This document shows positions 9,185 to 15,227 of a DNA stretch of 64,000 bases, in pieces. The position numbers were made by a program, and so were the translations under genes. The number at the start of each line of letters is the position of its first letter. Within the stretch, counting starts at the first letter, position 1. This DNA comes from Roseiarcus sp963732155 (GTDB taxonomy: Bacteria; Pseudomonadota; Alphaproteobacteria; Rhizobiales; Beijerinckiaceae): positions 496,001-560,000 of the forward strand of contig CAVSYB010000013.1 of assembly GCA_963732155.1 (NCBI GenBank), read 5' to 3'. A model generated the notes under the pieces. That model saw nothing but the letters and a program-made list of their open reading frames with translations, was not told the origin of the DNA and searched no databases.

Positions 9185-9390
9185 GGGAGATGGGGGCGGC
9201 TTAACGGGTGAAGGCAATGAGTCTTGGACTGCACCCCAGGAGTGAGACACGTCGCCGCGGCAAGCGGCGCACGGGGGTTACGCAGACGCCATCACAAGAT
9301 CTGATTCATTTGGCGGGCACCCGCGCGCCGGCGCATCCGCCGCGTCAAAGGCGCGTCACAAAGGCGCGGATCAGGGATTGTGTATGGCGT

Positions 9391-9428
9391 CCCCGTAACC
9401 CCCTCGTAACCCCCGTAACCCCGTAACC
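9391..9428. repeat. Cluster of four CCGTAACC-type repeats
   Basis: GTAAC cores begin at 9395, 9406, 9415 and 9423, each flanked by C tracts, with spacings of 11, 9 and 8 bp. A copy in the opposite orientation (CGGGGGTTACG) lies at 9272-9282. The array resembles iterons or a protein-binding cluster of a mobile element, but no replication or integrase gene is adjacent. It lies downstream of the immunity gene stop at 9467. Confidence 0.6.
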
Positions 9429-9466
9429 GCGGCACACCCCCTCTTCCGGTTGATTTTGCGACCGAG

Positions 9467-9964
9467 TCACTCGCAGCGGTCCAACGCCAGTCTAAGCGCG
9501 GCGCCCGCCGCAGCGGCGTCCGTCGTCGCCGCAATGACGACGGCTCTGTCCGGCGGAAGATCCCGCCAATATTCCGGCTTGTCGCGCTTGTGCGGCTGAA
9601 TTGAAATCTTGCCCTCGGACCGCTTGACGCGACACCAGTCCATGTTCTTGTAGGCCTCGCGTTTGGTCTTGTAGCGGTAGCGGCGCATGAATTCCTGCTG
9701 CCAATTCCGATACAATTGCATATAGCGCGGCCATTCGAAGAATTGACGCTCGTCGGGCGGCCAGATGAAACGGCTCTTATCCAAACACTCTAGAAGCGCG
9801 CGCCCCAAAGCCTCGTCGGTCGCATCCCGCGGCAGATAGATCACGTAGCCCTGATCCTCGCGCTGGATCATGCGATATCCAGACAGCGGTTCGACGGAAA
9901 CGAATTTTTCGGTCCCGTGGACATCGGCGCACTGCCGGAAGGGGAACAGTTCTGTCGGCGTCAT
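9467..9964 (-). CDS. CdiI-like immunity protein
   Basis: 165 residues from the ATG at 9964, which overlaps the toxin stop as ATGA; the longer frame to 10039 is inside the toxin gene and is rejected. The protein resembles, from memory, the CdiI family of contact-dependent growth inhibition immunity proteins: FPFRQ and FVSVEPLSGYRMI near the start, then LPRDATDEALGRALLECLDKS, a central KTKREAYKNMDWC motif, and a C-terminal GAALRLALDRC. The two alanine-rich helices ending in DKSR and LDRC suggest an internal duplication. Its job is inferred to be neutralising the nuclease tip encoded just upstream, protecting the producer and its siblings. There is no signal peptide, so it should be cytoplasmic. 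Confidence 0.78.
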   Translation of the reverse strand: MTPTELFPFRQCADVHGTEKFVSVEPLSGYRMIQREDQGYVIYLPRDATDEALGRALLECLDKSRFIWPPDERQFFEWPRYMQLYRNWQQEFMRRYRYKTKREAYKNMDWCRVKRSEGKISIQPHKRDKPEYWRDLPPDRAVVIAATTDAAAAGAALRLALDRCE

Positions 9965-11379
9965 TCCCTGATCCTCGTGATGATGACCCGAACGCCGCGC
10001 TCTCTGCCATAGCGTATCGCCGCAAATAGATAGCGCCACTGCGTCGGAGAGGTATATTCGGGAATGGCAAGGTGAATTGTCTTCGACAAAACATCTCTTA
10101 GATCGAGATCGATGTCCGGACGTGGATCGCTATAGTCGGCAGCAGAGTCAATATAATTCTTCATCCGCCAGTATATAATCTGTGGCTTCTTGATATACCC
10201 TACACTCAATGTGTTCAGCGTCTTGGCGCTTATCGCTTCGCCCGTCGTAATATCAAACTCGTCGAACGTTTTGGATGTCGGCGGCAATTCTGTAGCGTCC
10301 GGATTCTGCCTTTCGATATATCCCTCAAGCGGGTCACCCTGATCCTTTATGCCTCCCTTCCAGTCGATTCCGATCTCACTATTATCGGCAATTCCGCCGA
10401 GTCCCCCGACCTCCTTGGGCGCCTCCGCGGGCGCCAAAGGTTCGATTTCAACCTTCGGCTCCGCCGAGAACCGCACGCGTGGCGGCAGATTATCGGACGC
10501 CCACACCCCGCCGGCGACATCCAGCATCGATCGGGGCAGATGACCGGGCCCGACAATCCCGCCGTTGACTGCGCCCTGGTACAGGGTCAGCGCGGCGGAG
10601 AGAAGGTTCCCCTGCGCTGTCGGCGGCGTGTACCCATAAGCGAACCAGAACGAGAGGCGATCCTGAAGAAAGGAATATTCCGCGAGCGCCTGCTCCTTGT
10701 CGGCAGGTGCGAGGTTTCCGCCTTCCCGTCCCAATCGATCGCCGAACTGAATGACCTGTTTGGCGAAATCGACGGGCCCGAGCCAATCGTATTCTCTCTC
10801 GAACGTCTCGACGAGGGAGGTCGGCTTTCGACTGTTGTCAGCCGCCTCGTCCTTGGGCGTCGGCGAGGCGACCGGCGCAGGCGACGCATGTCCGTCGCCG
10901 CCGGACCCGGAATCGGCGACGCGCGGATCCTTCGCATCGGCGCTCGGCGCGTCCGCGCCGTTGTCGGCCGGCACCGCTTGGCCCGCCGTGCCGGCGGCCC
11001 CGCCGGTCGTCCAGCGGCCATGCCAGTCTCTCGGTTCGTTGGGATCGTACTTGGTGAGCGCGCCATTAGTCTTCGCGAGCCGCGCCGCCGCTTCCCGGCT
11101 CAGTTCCGGCGTCCGCGTCAGCACTGCGGCAATCCCGGCGCGCGCCGAGTCGCCGCCGTTGAGGGCTCGCGCGATGACGCCGAGGCTCGACTCAAGCCGG
11201 GTCGGATCGCCGTCCGCGCCGAACGCCGCCTGGATCAGCGAGGCGATCTCAGGCGCCGGCCGCGGCGCGAATCCCGCCCCCGTCTTCTCGAGCAGCGGCA
11301 CGCCGGCGAGCGACAGGCCGGCGGGCGTGCAGCTCAACCCGAGCCCTCCGGGCTCGTTCGTCAATCGATACATTCGCAT
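9961..11379 (-). CDS. Polymorphic toxin with CdiA-CT-like nuclease tip
   Basis: 472 residues. Residues 1-125 form an N-terminal module ending in KYDPNEPRDWHGRWTTGG, a motif I recall from many otherwise unrelated alphaproteobacterial proteins. Residues 126-188 are a low-complexity Ala/Pro/Asp/Gly linker. Residues 189-335 are a helical middle region of unknown fold. Residues about 338-472 resemble CdiA C-terminal tRNase domains of Burkholderia: WKGGIKDQGDP, LPPTSKTFDEFD, GEAISAKTL and a C-terminal YGRERGVRVIIT. The E381-x4-K386 pair after D373/D376 fits a PD-(D/E)xK nuclease site. The tip has visibly lower GC than the N-terminus. There is no signal peptide, haemagglutinin repeats or CdiB partner, so export is unexplained. 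ATG at 11373 is an alternative start. Confidence 0.75.
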   Translation of the reverse strand: MRMYRLTNEPGGLGLSCTPAGLSLAGVPLLEKTGAGFAPRPAPEIASLIQAAFGADGDPTRLESSLGVIARALNGGDSARAGIAAVLTRTPELSREAAARLAKTNGALTKYDPNEPRDWHGRWTTGGAAGTAGQAVPADNGADAPSADAKDPRVADSGSGGDGHASPAPVASPTPKDEAADNSRKPTSLVETFEREYDWLGPVDFAKQVIQFGDRLGREGGNLAPADKEQALAEYSFLQDRLSFWFAYGYTPPTAQGNLLSAALTLYQGAVNGGIVGPGHLPRSMLDVAGGVWASDNLPPRVRFSAEPKVEIEPLAPAEAPKEVGGLGGIADNSEIGIDWKGGIKDQGDPLEGYIERQNPDATELPPTSKTFDEFDITTGEAISAKTLNTLSVGYIKKPQIIYWRMKNYIDSAADYSDPRPDIDLDLRDVLSKTIHLAIPEYTSPTQWRYLFAAIRYGRERGVRVIITRIRE

Positions 11380-11411
11380 CCTGCGACCACCCGTCGGCGG
11401 AACTGTCAGGA

Positions 11412-11440
11412 ATTATGTGTTTCTGTTTTGTTCTGGTCAA
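11412..11440 (-). promoter_or_regulatory. Sigma-70-like promoter of the toxin gene
   Basis: Read on the minus strand: TTGACC (11440-11435), a 17-bp AT-rich spacer, then CATAAT (11417-11412), 33 bp before the toxin ATG. This matches sigma-70 consensus in 5 of 6 positions at both boxes. The -35 box overlaps the left target duplication of the IS1595 element, whose end lies 5 bp farther upstream. Confidence 0.6.
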
Positions 11441-11445
11441 GGATT
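11438..11445. repeat. Left 8-bp target-site duplication
   Basis: CAAGGATT directly outside the left inverted repeat; an identical copy is at 14109-14116. Eight bases is the length expected for IS1595-family insertion. Confidence 0.9.
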
Positions 11446-11468
11446 GGCGATTATCTAGTTGACAAATG
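11446..11468 (+). repeat. Left terminal inverted repeat of the IS1595 element
   Basis: Starts GGCGATTATCTAG and ends TTGACAAATG; 21 of 23 bases match the reverse complement of 14086-14108. It contains a perfect TTGACA box for the transposase promoter. Confidence 0.9.
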
Positions 11469-11486
11469 TCCGGCTAGGAGTAGTAT
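11459..11486 (+). promoter_or_regulatory. Transposase promoter inside the left end
   Basis: TTGACA at 11459-11464, 16-bp spacer, TAGTAT at 11481-11486. The -35 box is part of the inverted repeat, so transposase bound to the end could repress its own gene. An AAGGAG Shine-Dalgarno at 11494-11499 precedes the ATG at 11508. Confidence 0.5.
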
Positions 11487-11507
11487 CGAGGCTAAGGAGT
11501 TAGCCCG

Positions 11508-12440
11508 ATGTCAGCCGCCGATATTCAAGCCCCCGCATTCACTGACGACAACACCGCTCGCGAGGCGATCGAAGCCTTGATGTGGCCGAACGGCCCCGTC
11601 TGCCCGCATTGCGGCAACGTCGAACAAGCCAAGATCGGCAAAGTTCAGGGCAAGTCGGCTCGCGCTGGCCTCTATTACTGCGGCGCCTGCAAGAGCCAAT
11701 TCACGGTCACGGTCGGAACGATCTTCGAGCGCTCGAAAGTCCCGCTGTCAAAATGGTGGCTCGCCATTCACTTTTTGGCGTCTGGCAAAAAAGGCACGTC
11801 AAGCCATCAACTGCATCGCCTGCTCGGCGTGAGCTATCAAACTGCGTGGTTCATGACGCACCGCATTCGTGAGGCAATGCGCGACGGCGGCTTGGCCCCG
11901 TTAGGCGGCGGCGGCAAGACCGTCGAGGCGGACGAAACTTTCATCGGTCGCGTTGAGGGCGTCCCCAAGGGCCGCGCCGGCTTCGGTCATAAGAACGTTG
12001 TCTTGACCCTTGTTGAGCGCGGCGGATCGGCGCGCAGCTTCCATGTCGAGAGCACGTCGATCGCCGACGTCATCCCAGTCGTCAAAGCGAACATTGCCCG
12101 TGAGACCGCAGTGATGACCGACACGGCCCCGCACTTCAAGCGCATGACCGGCTTCGAGAAGCACGAAATGGTCAACCACACCGAAGATGAATACGTGCGC
12201 GGTGCGGTCCATACGAACACGGTGGAAGGCTACTACAGCATCTTCAAACGCGGCATGAAGGGCGTCTATCAGCACTGCGGCGAAAAGCACCTTCACCGCT
12301 ATTTGAGCGAGTTCGACTTTCGCTATTCGAACCGCGCCAAGCTCGGCGTGAACGATGCGCAGCGCGCGGCCAAAATCGTTGAGGGCGCCAAGGGCAAGCG
12401 CTTGATGTATCGACGGCCTGACGAAAGCCCGATCACCTAA
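11508..12440 (+). CDS. IS1595-family transposase
   Basis: 310 residues. An N-terminal zinc ribbon (CPHCGN near residue 34, then YYCGACKSQFTVTVGT) precedes the helical linker SKWWLAIHFLASGKKG, as in the ISXO2-like branch of IS1595. The DDE-type core is visible: VEADETFIGR (about 140-150), the second acidic residue in AVMTDTAPHF (about 203-212), and NTVEGYYSIFKRGMKGVY (about 237-254), the last part of the active site. The frame is full length with no stops. It should cut and rejoin the element ends found at 11446 and 14108. Confidence 0.95.
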   Translation: MSAADIQAPAFTDDNTAREAIEALMWPNGPVCPHCGNVEQAKIGKVQGKSARAGLYYCGACKSQFTVTVGTIFERSKVPLSKWWLAIHFLASGKKGTSSHQLHRLLGVSYQTAWFMTHRIREAMRDGGLAPLGGGGKTVEADETFIGRVEGVPKGRAGFGHKNVVLTLVERGGSARSFHVESTSIADVIPVVKANIARETAVMTDTAPHFKRMTGFEKHEMVNHTEDEYVRGAVHTNTVEGYYSIFKRGMKGVYQHCGEKHLHRYLSEFDFRYSNRAKLGVNDAQRAAKIVEGAKGKRLMYRRPDESPIT

Positions 12441-12524
12441 TCGACGCCGGTGGCCACAGTAAGCGTGAGAGCAAGGACCAGAAGTAGTTGGCTAAATGTG
12501 GTTGCTCACAAAATGGAGATGGTC

Positions 12525-12740
12525 ATGAGCACTACAAAGAAAGCGTTCGTCGGAAAACCAAAGGGAAATTCGGATGAGCGACAAGCCATCGCGTTAGAAT
12601 TCATCGCTCACTATCTTGATCGGATCGACGACCACCTTGAAAAACTTGCAGCCGTGGCGGAGAGCGGTGGCGCGACCGAAAAACTTCGTCTTCAATTGAT
12701 GAACATTGAGCGGGCGATGGAGTCGTTTCGAAAGGAATGA
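12525..12740 (+). CDS. Small cargo protein of unknown function
   Basis: 71 residues from the ATG at 12525, which has a GGAG box 8 bp upstream; the frame also opens at GTG 12450. The protein (MSTTKKAFVGKPKGNSDERQ then AIALEFIAHYLDRIDDHLEKLAAV) is charged and probably helical, with an amphipathic C-terminal half that could form a coiled coil. It follows the transposase on the same strand, 84 bp away, inside the transposon. No family is recognised. Confidence 0.55.
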   Translation: MSTTKKAFVGKPKGNSDERQAIALEFIAHYLDRIDDHLEKLAAVAESGGATEKLRLQLMNIERAMESFRKE

Positions 12741-12870
12741 ATCCTAAATCGCTTAGTTCTACTGGGGTTAAGCCTTCCCAGCGCGCCAAAATATCGCGCA
12801 TGTCAAAAAGACTGTGTCCGCGAATCATGAATTCGATGGGACGCGGTTTGGGGAGCTTGTTGATTGACAT
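12601..12870 (-). CDS. Candidate small cargo gene, uncertain
   Basis: 89-codon frame starting MSINKLPKPRPIEFMIRGHS followed by LFDMRDILARWEGLTPVELSD. The N-terminal half has protein-like composition and a 9-bp dyad lies 12 bp before its ATG. However, its 3' half is antisense to the better supported 12525-12740 gene, and the C-terminus is serine/arginine rich as in chance frames. Only one of the two, or a truncated product, is likely to be real. Confidence 0.3.
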   Translation of the reverse strand: MSINKLPKPRPIEFMIRGHSLFDMRDILARWEGLTPVELSDLGFIPFETTPSPAQCSSIEDEVFRSRHRSPPRLQVFQGGRRSDQDSER

Positions 12871-12881
12871 AGCGAAGGCTG

Positions 12882-12904
12882 TTCCTCTAAACAGGTTAGA
12901 GGAA
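12882..12904. repeat. Perfect dyad TTCCTCTAA-N5-TTAGAGGAA
   Basis: 9-bp arms at 12882-12890 and 12896-12904 with a 5-bp spacer. Neither side has a T run, so an operator is more likely than a terminator. It lies inside the transposon, 12 bp upstream of the candidate minus-strand frame. Confidence 0.6.
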
Positions 12905-12923
12905 TCGGCTCGCCAGCCATGTT

Positions 12924-12953
12924 GATCGCAGCGGGGTGCCAGCCCCGCCGATC
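12924..12953. repeat. GC-rich hairpin downstream of cargo pair
   Basis: GATCG plus GCGGGG (924-936 of 12 kb) pairs with CCCCGC plus CGATC (12943-12953) around a 6-base loop, with a CA bulge. It lies 54 bp past the stop of the 13007-13231 gene and could end that transcript, though no T run follows. Confidence 0.45.
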
Positions 12954-13006
12954 ACCCTTCAAGATATTCCCGATTGCTTTCGCGCGCTAGTCGGCGCACT
13001 TCGGCC

Positions 13007-13231
13007 TTATTGCGCAGGCGCCCATTGCGGCGGCGCTGTCTTTGACATGCAAACGTATTTAAGCCCTTTGCGAGCAAGAATCGCAGGGGTTGAGCCATTG
13101 CCGTATTCATAGACATGCTTCATGAAATTACAGCCTTCCAAGCCGGGGCCGTAGCCGGAAATCTCCGAATGCCCGACCAACACACACGGCGTATTTACGC
13201 CAATGAAGCAGTAGAATAGGGCGTAAATCAT
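13007..13231 (-). CDS. Small cargo protein, unknown, coupled to upstream gene
   Basis: 74 residues starting MIYALFYCFIGVNTPCVLVG, a hydrophobic opening that could be a membrane segment or secretion signal, followed by a cysteine-containing region (EGCNFMKHVY, GLKYVCMSK). The ATG overlaps the stop of the 13228-13422 gene as ATGA, which argues that both are translated. No family is recognised. Confidence 0.5.
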   Translation of the reverse strand: MIYALFYCFIGVNTPCVLVGHSEISGYGPGLEGCNFMKHVYEYGNGSTPAILARKGLKYVCMSKTAPPQWAPAQ

Positions 13232-13422
13232 CTCAAAAGGCTATCCCCCGCTTGGGCTTGCTGGCGTTCTTTCTCGCGCCGTCGCCGTTGGGCTTCGCCT
13301 TTGGGAGTCGTAGGCTTGGACGCCGATTTCTGTTGCTCTGGACGCATGCGCAGCAAGCGCCGCATCGTCTCTTGCTCTTCGGCAGAAATACCGGCGAGCG
13401 GATCACGGTTCTGCGATCTCAT
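13228..13422 (-). CDS. Small basic cargo protein
   Basis: 64 residues: MRSQNRDPLAGISAEEQETM then RRLLRMRPEQQKSASKP and a strongly basic GEAQRRRREKERQQA tail. From memory, proteins of the form LAGI-x-EE-x-L-x-RFLRMPPEQ-x-K and GEAQRRRREKER recur near phage and transposon genes in Hyphomicrobiales, function unknown. The basic tail suggests nucleic-acid contact. First gene of an ATGA-coupled pair on the minus strand. Confidence 0.6.
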   Translation of the reverse strand: MRSQNRDPLAGISAEEQETMRRLLRMRPEQQKSASKPTTPKGEAQRRRREKERQQAQAGDSLLR

Positions 13423-13513
13423 CCCGTCATCTTAGCACGGCGGGGCGGCCAGTTACAGCCGCCCCGCGTTCCGCTACCTTGGTTGATGCGACTCAAACCT
13501 AGGACGCGAAATC

Positions 13514-13723
13514 ATGTCAGACACAACCATTCAAGTCCGGGCCAATTGCCCCACATGTCACAGTCGGATCACTTGGACTGACGACGTGACGGATGAAACG
13601 ATGCTTGTTTGCAAGGAGTGCGGCCAAGAAGTCGGGACCTATGCTGACTTCAAAATGAAGGCCGTTGAGGCCGTTCGTGACAGGGCGGAAGCCATCATGA
13701 AAGATGCGCTCAAGAGCAACTAA
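13514..13723 (+). CDS. Small zinc-ribbon cargo protein
   Basis: 69 residues with two CxxC knuckles: CPTC at residues 12-15 and CKEC at 33-36, a rubredoxin-like or TFIIS-like zinc ribbon. It is followed by a helical tail (KMKAVEAVRDRAEAIMKDAL). An AGGA box lies 9 bp before the ATG. The fold is common in small DNA-, RNA- or protein-binding factors; no specific role can be assigned. It is transcribed divergently from the basic-protein pair, 91 bp away. Confidence 0.7.
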   Translation: MSDTTIQVRANCPTCHSRITWTDDVTDETMLVCKECGQEVGTYADFKMKAVEAVRDRAEAIMKDALKSN

Positions 13724-13852
13724 GTCAAATTCCAGTGTGTCTGGCATGTCCAAGGTCATCCGTGATGAGCACTTTAAATTCCGCGCCGTTCAACACCGAA
13801 CCATTTAACGCCGTCCCTCTTTGGTTCCGGGCGAATTTAGACGAACTCCGAC

Positions 13853-14095
13853 TCATTTCCGACGTGTCGTTGCTGGGCCTATACGGGCCATGGCGATATA
13901 TACCGATTTAGCCAGAAAAAACGGCTCCTCCCATTCCCCACGCTCGTCAATCACGGAAGCGCCAGCCTCGCGCATCTCGCGAGTCACAACCGGATCATTC
14001 TTCGGAATAGCCGGACGCGCAGCACCTTGCGATGCTGACGCCTTTGCCGGCCTGTCACGCCCGGCTGATTCTACATCTTCGTTGGCGTTTGTCAT
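13853..14095 (-). CDS. Small cargo protein with AG-x2-V / LA-x2-VY-x-AM pattern
   Basis: 80 residues. The start codon lies inside the right inverted repeat. An Ala/Lys-rich N-terminus is followed by VTREMREAGASVIDERGEW and LAKSVYIAMARI. From memory the spacing M-x2-AG-x2-V...LA-x2-VY-x-AM recurs in many small mobile-element proteins of alphaproteobacteria. A frame that begins in the element end and reads inwards fits a gene carried by the transposon. Function unknown. Confidence 0.5.
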   Translation of the reverse strand: MTNANEDVESAGRDRPAKASASQGAARPAIPKNDPVVTREMREAGASVIDERGEWEEPFFLAKSVYIAMARIGPATTRRK

Positions 14096-14108
14096 CTAGA
14101 TAATCGCC
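14086..14108 (-). repeat. Right terminal inverted repeat of the IS1595 element
   Basis: Read on the minus strand it starts GGCGATTATCTAG and continues ATGACAAACG, differing from the left end at two positions. Confidence 0.9.
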
Positions 14109-14116
14109 CAAGGATT
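14109..14116. repeat. Right 8-bp target-site duplication
   Basis: CAAGGATT, identical to 11438-11445. Confidence 0.9.
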
Positions 14117-14348
14117 TGTTCTTCTCACGCCAAACCCGCGCGTTACGTCCTTGCGGTGGACGCGCCCGCAATTCCCTTCTTTGTGATGTCTGATCACCAC
14201 AGCGACGCTGTGCAATATCTATTTTTGGAACGTGCCGAAGAGGCGTTCGCGCTTTGTCGATGATCCCCTCGCCCTGCCGTTCAGTTGGGCCGGGAAAGGC
14301 CGCGAAGATTTGCCCTATCGCCCCGTGCGCAACCGCGACCCCGCTCCC
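14117..14348. other. Former upstream DNA of the toxin gene
   Basis: 232 bp between the transposon and the fpg stop. Before insertion this stretch lay directly upstream of the toxin promoter. It holds a small dyad (CACAGC at 14198-14203, GCTGTG at 14207-14212) and no supported gene. Confidence 0.5.
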
Positions 14349-15227
14349 CTACCGCTGGCACACCGGACAATAGAACGTCGAGCGCCCCGCCTGCACGATC
14401 CTGGCGATCGTCCCCGGGCAGCGCGGGCGGGGGCAGGCGGCGCCTTCCTTGCCGTAGGCGACGAAGGAATGCTGGAAATAGCCGAGTTCGCCGTCGGTCT
14501 GGCGGTGGTCGCGCAAGGTCGAGCCGCCCGCCGCGACCGCCTCTTCGAGAACCGCGCGGATCGCCGCCGCCAGCCGCTTCGCGCCCGCTGTCGGGCCGCC
14601 GGCCTTCGTGGCGAGCGTGCCCGCCTCACGCTTCGGCGACAGGGCGGCGCGATGCAGCGCTTCGCAGACATAGATGTTGCCAAGGCCGGCGACGAGGCTC
14701 TGGTCGAGCAGCGCGGCCTTCAGCGGCGTCTTGCGGCCGGCGAGCAGCCGGGCCAGCGCCGCCGCGTCGAAATCGTCGGCGAGCGGCTCGGCGCCGAGGC
14801 GGCGAAACAGCGGATGATCGGCGAGCCCGTCTGACGGGGCAAGCTGCATCAGGCCGAAGCGTCGCGGGTCGTTGTAGGTGACGCGCGCGCCGTTCGACAG
14901 GAAAAGCACGACATGGTCGTGCGCCGCGCTCTTCGATCGCGCGAAATGGAAAGCGCCCGGCGTCTGCTCCGTATCGTGGTCGATGCGGAACGAGCCGGAC
15001 ATGCCGAGATGAACAATCAGCGTCTCGCCGCTGTTGAGCGGCGCGAGGATATATTTGGCGCGCCGCGACAGCGCGCCGACCTGCCGGCCGGTCAGCCGCT
15101 CGGCGAAATGCTCGGGGAAGGGGATGCGCAGGCCGGCGCGGCGCACCGCCACCGTCTCGATCCGCGCATCGGCGAGGACCGCCGCCAGGCCGCGGCGCAC
15201 CGTTTCGACTTCCGGCAGTTCAGGCAT
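14349..15227 (-). CDS. mutM: Formamidopyrimidine-DNA glycosylase
   Basis: Base-excision repair enzyme that removes 8-oxoguanine and formamidopyrimidines and nicks the strand. 292 residues from the ATG at 15227; after Met removal the catalytic Pro is at the N-terminus in MPELPEVETVRRGL. The H2TH region (DQSLVAGLGNIYVCEALHRA) and the C-terminal zinc finger (CPRPRC ... GRSTFYCPVCQ) are present; the first cysteine pair is spaced CxxxxC rather than CxxC. Its start overlaps the recQ stop by 8 bp, so a repair operon recQ-mutM is likely. The long open frame upstream to 15296 belongs to recQ. Confidence 0.96.
   Translation of the reverse strand: MPELPEVETVRRGLAAVLADARIETVAVRRAGLRIPFPEHFAERLTGRQVGALSRRAKYILAPLNSGETLIVHLGMSGSFRIDHDTEQTPGAFHFARSKSAAHDHVVLFLSNGARVTYNDPRRFGLMQLAPSDGLADHPLFRRLGAEPLADDFDAAALARLLAGRKTPLKAALLDQSLVAGLGNIYVCEALHRAALSPKREAGTLATKAGGPTAGAKRLAAAIRAVLEEAVAAGGSTLRDHRQTDGELGYFQHSFVAYGKEGAACPRPRCPGTIARIVQAGRSTFYCPVCQR

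Larger units (their letters stand above)
11446..14108. mobile_element. IS1595-family transposon with cargo genes
   Basis: 2,663-bp element bounded by imperfect 23-bp inverted repeats (21 of 23 identical; both start GGCGATTATCTAG) and flanked by the 8-bp direct repeat CAAGGATT. It carries one transposase gene near the left end and about 1.6 kb of extra DNA with four to six small genes on both strands. IS1595 elements are known to include members with passenger genes. The intact frame, near-matching ends and perfect target duplication suggest a fairly recent insertion. It sits between the toxin gene and fpg and interrupts no recognisable coding region. Confidence 0.92.

Noticed and set aside
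9208..9426. 72-codon plus-strand frame after the chimeric antitoxin
   Set aside because: It reads through the GTAAC repeats with low-complexity Arg/Thr/Pro content, and no ribosome binding site is seen.
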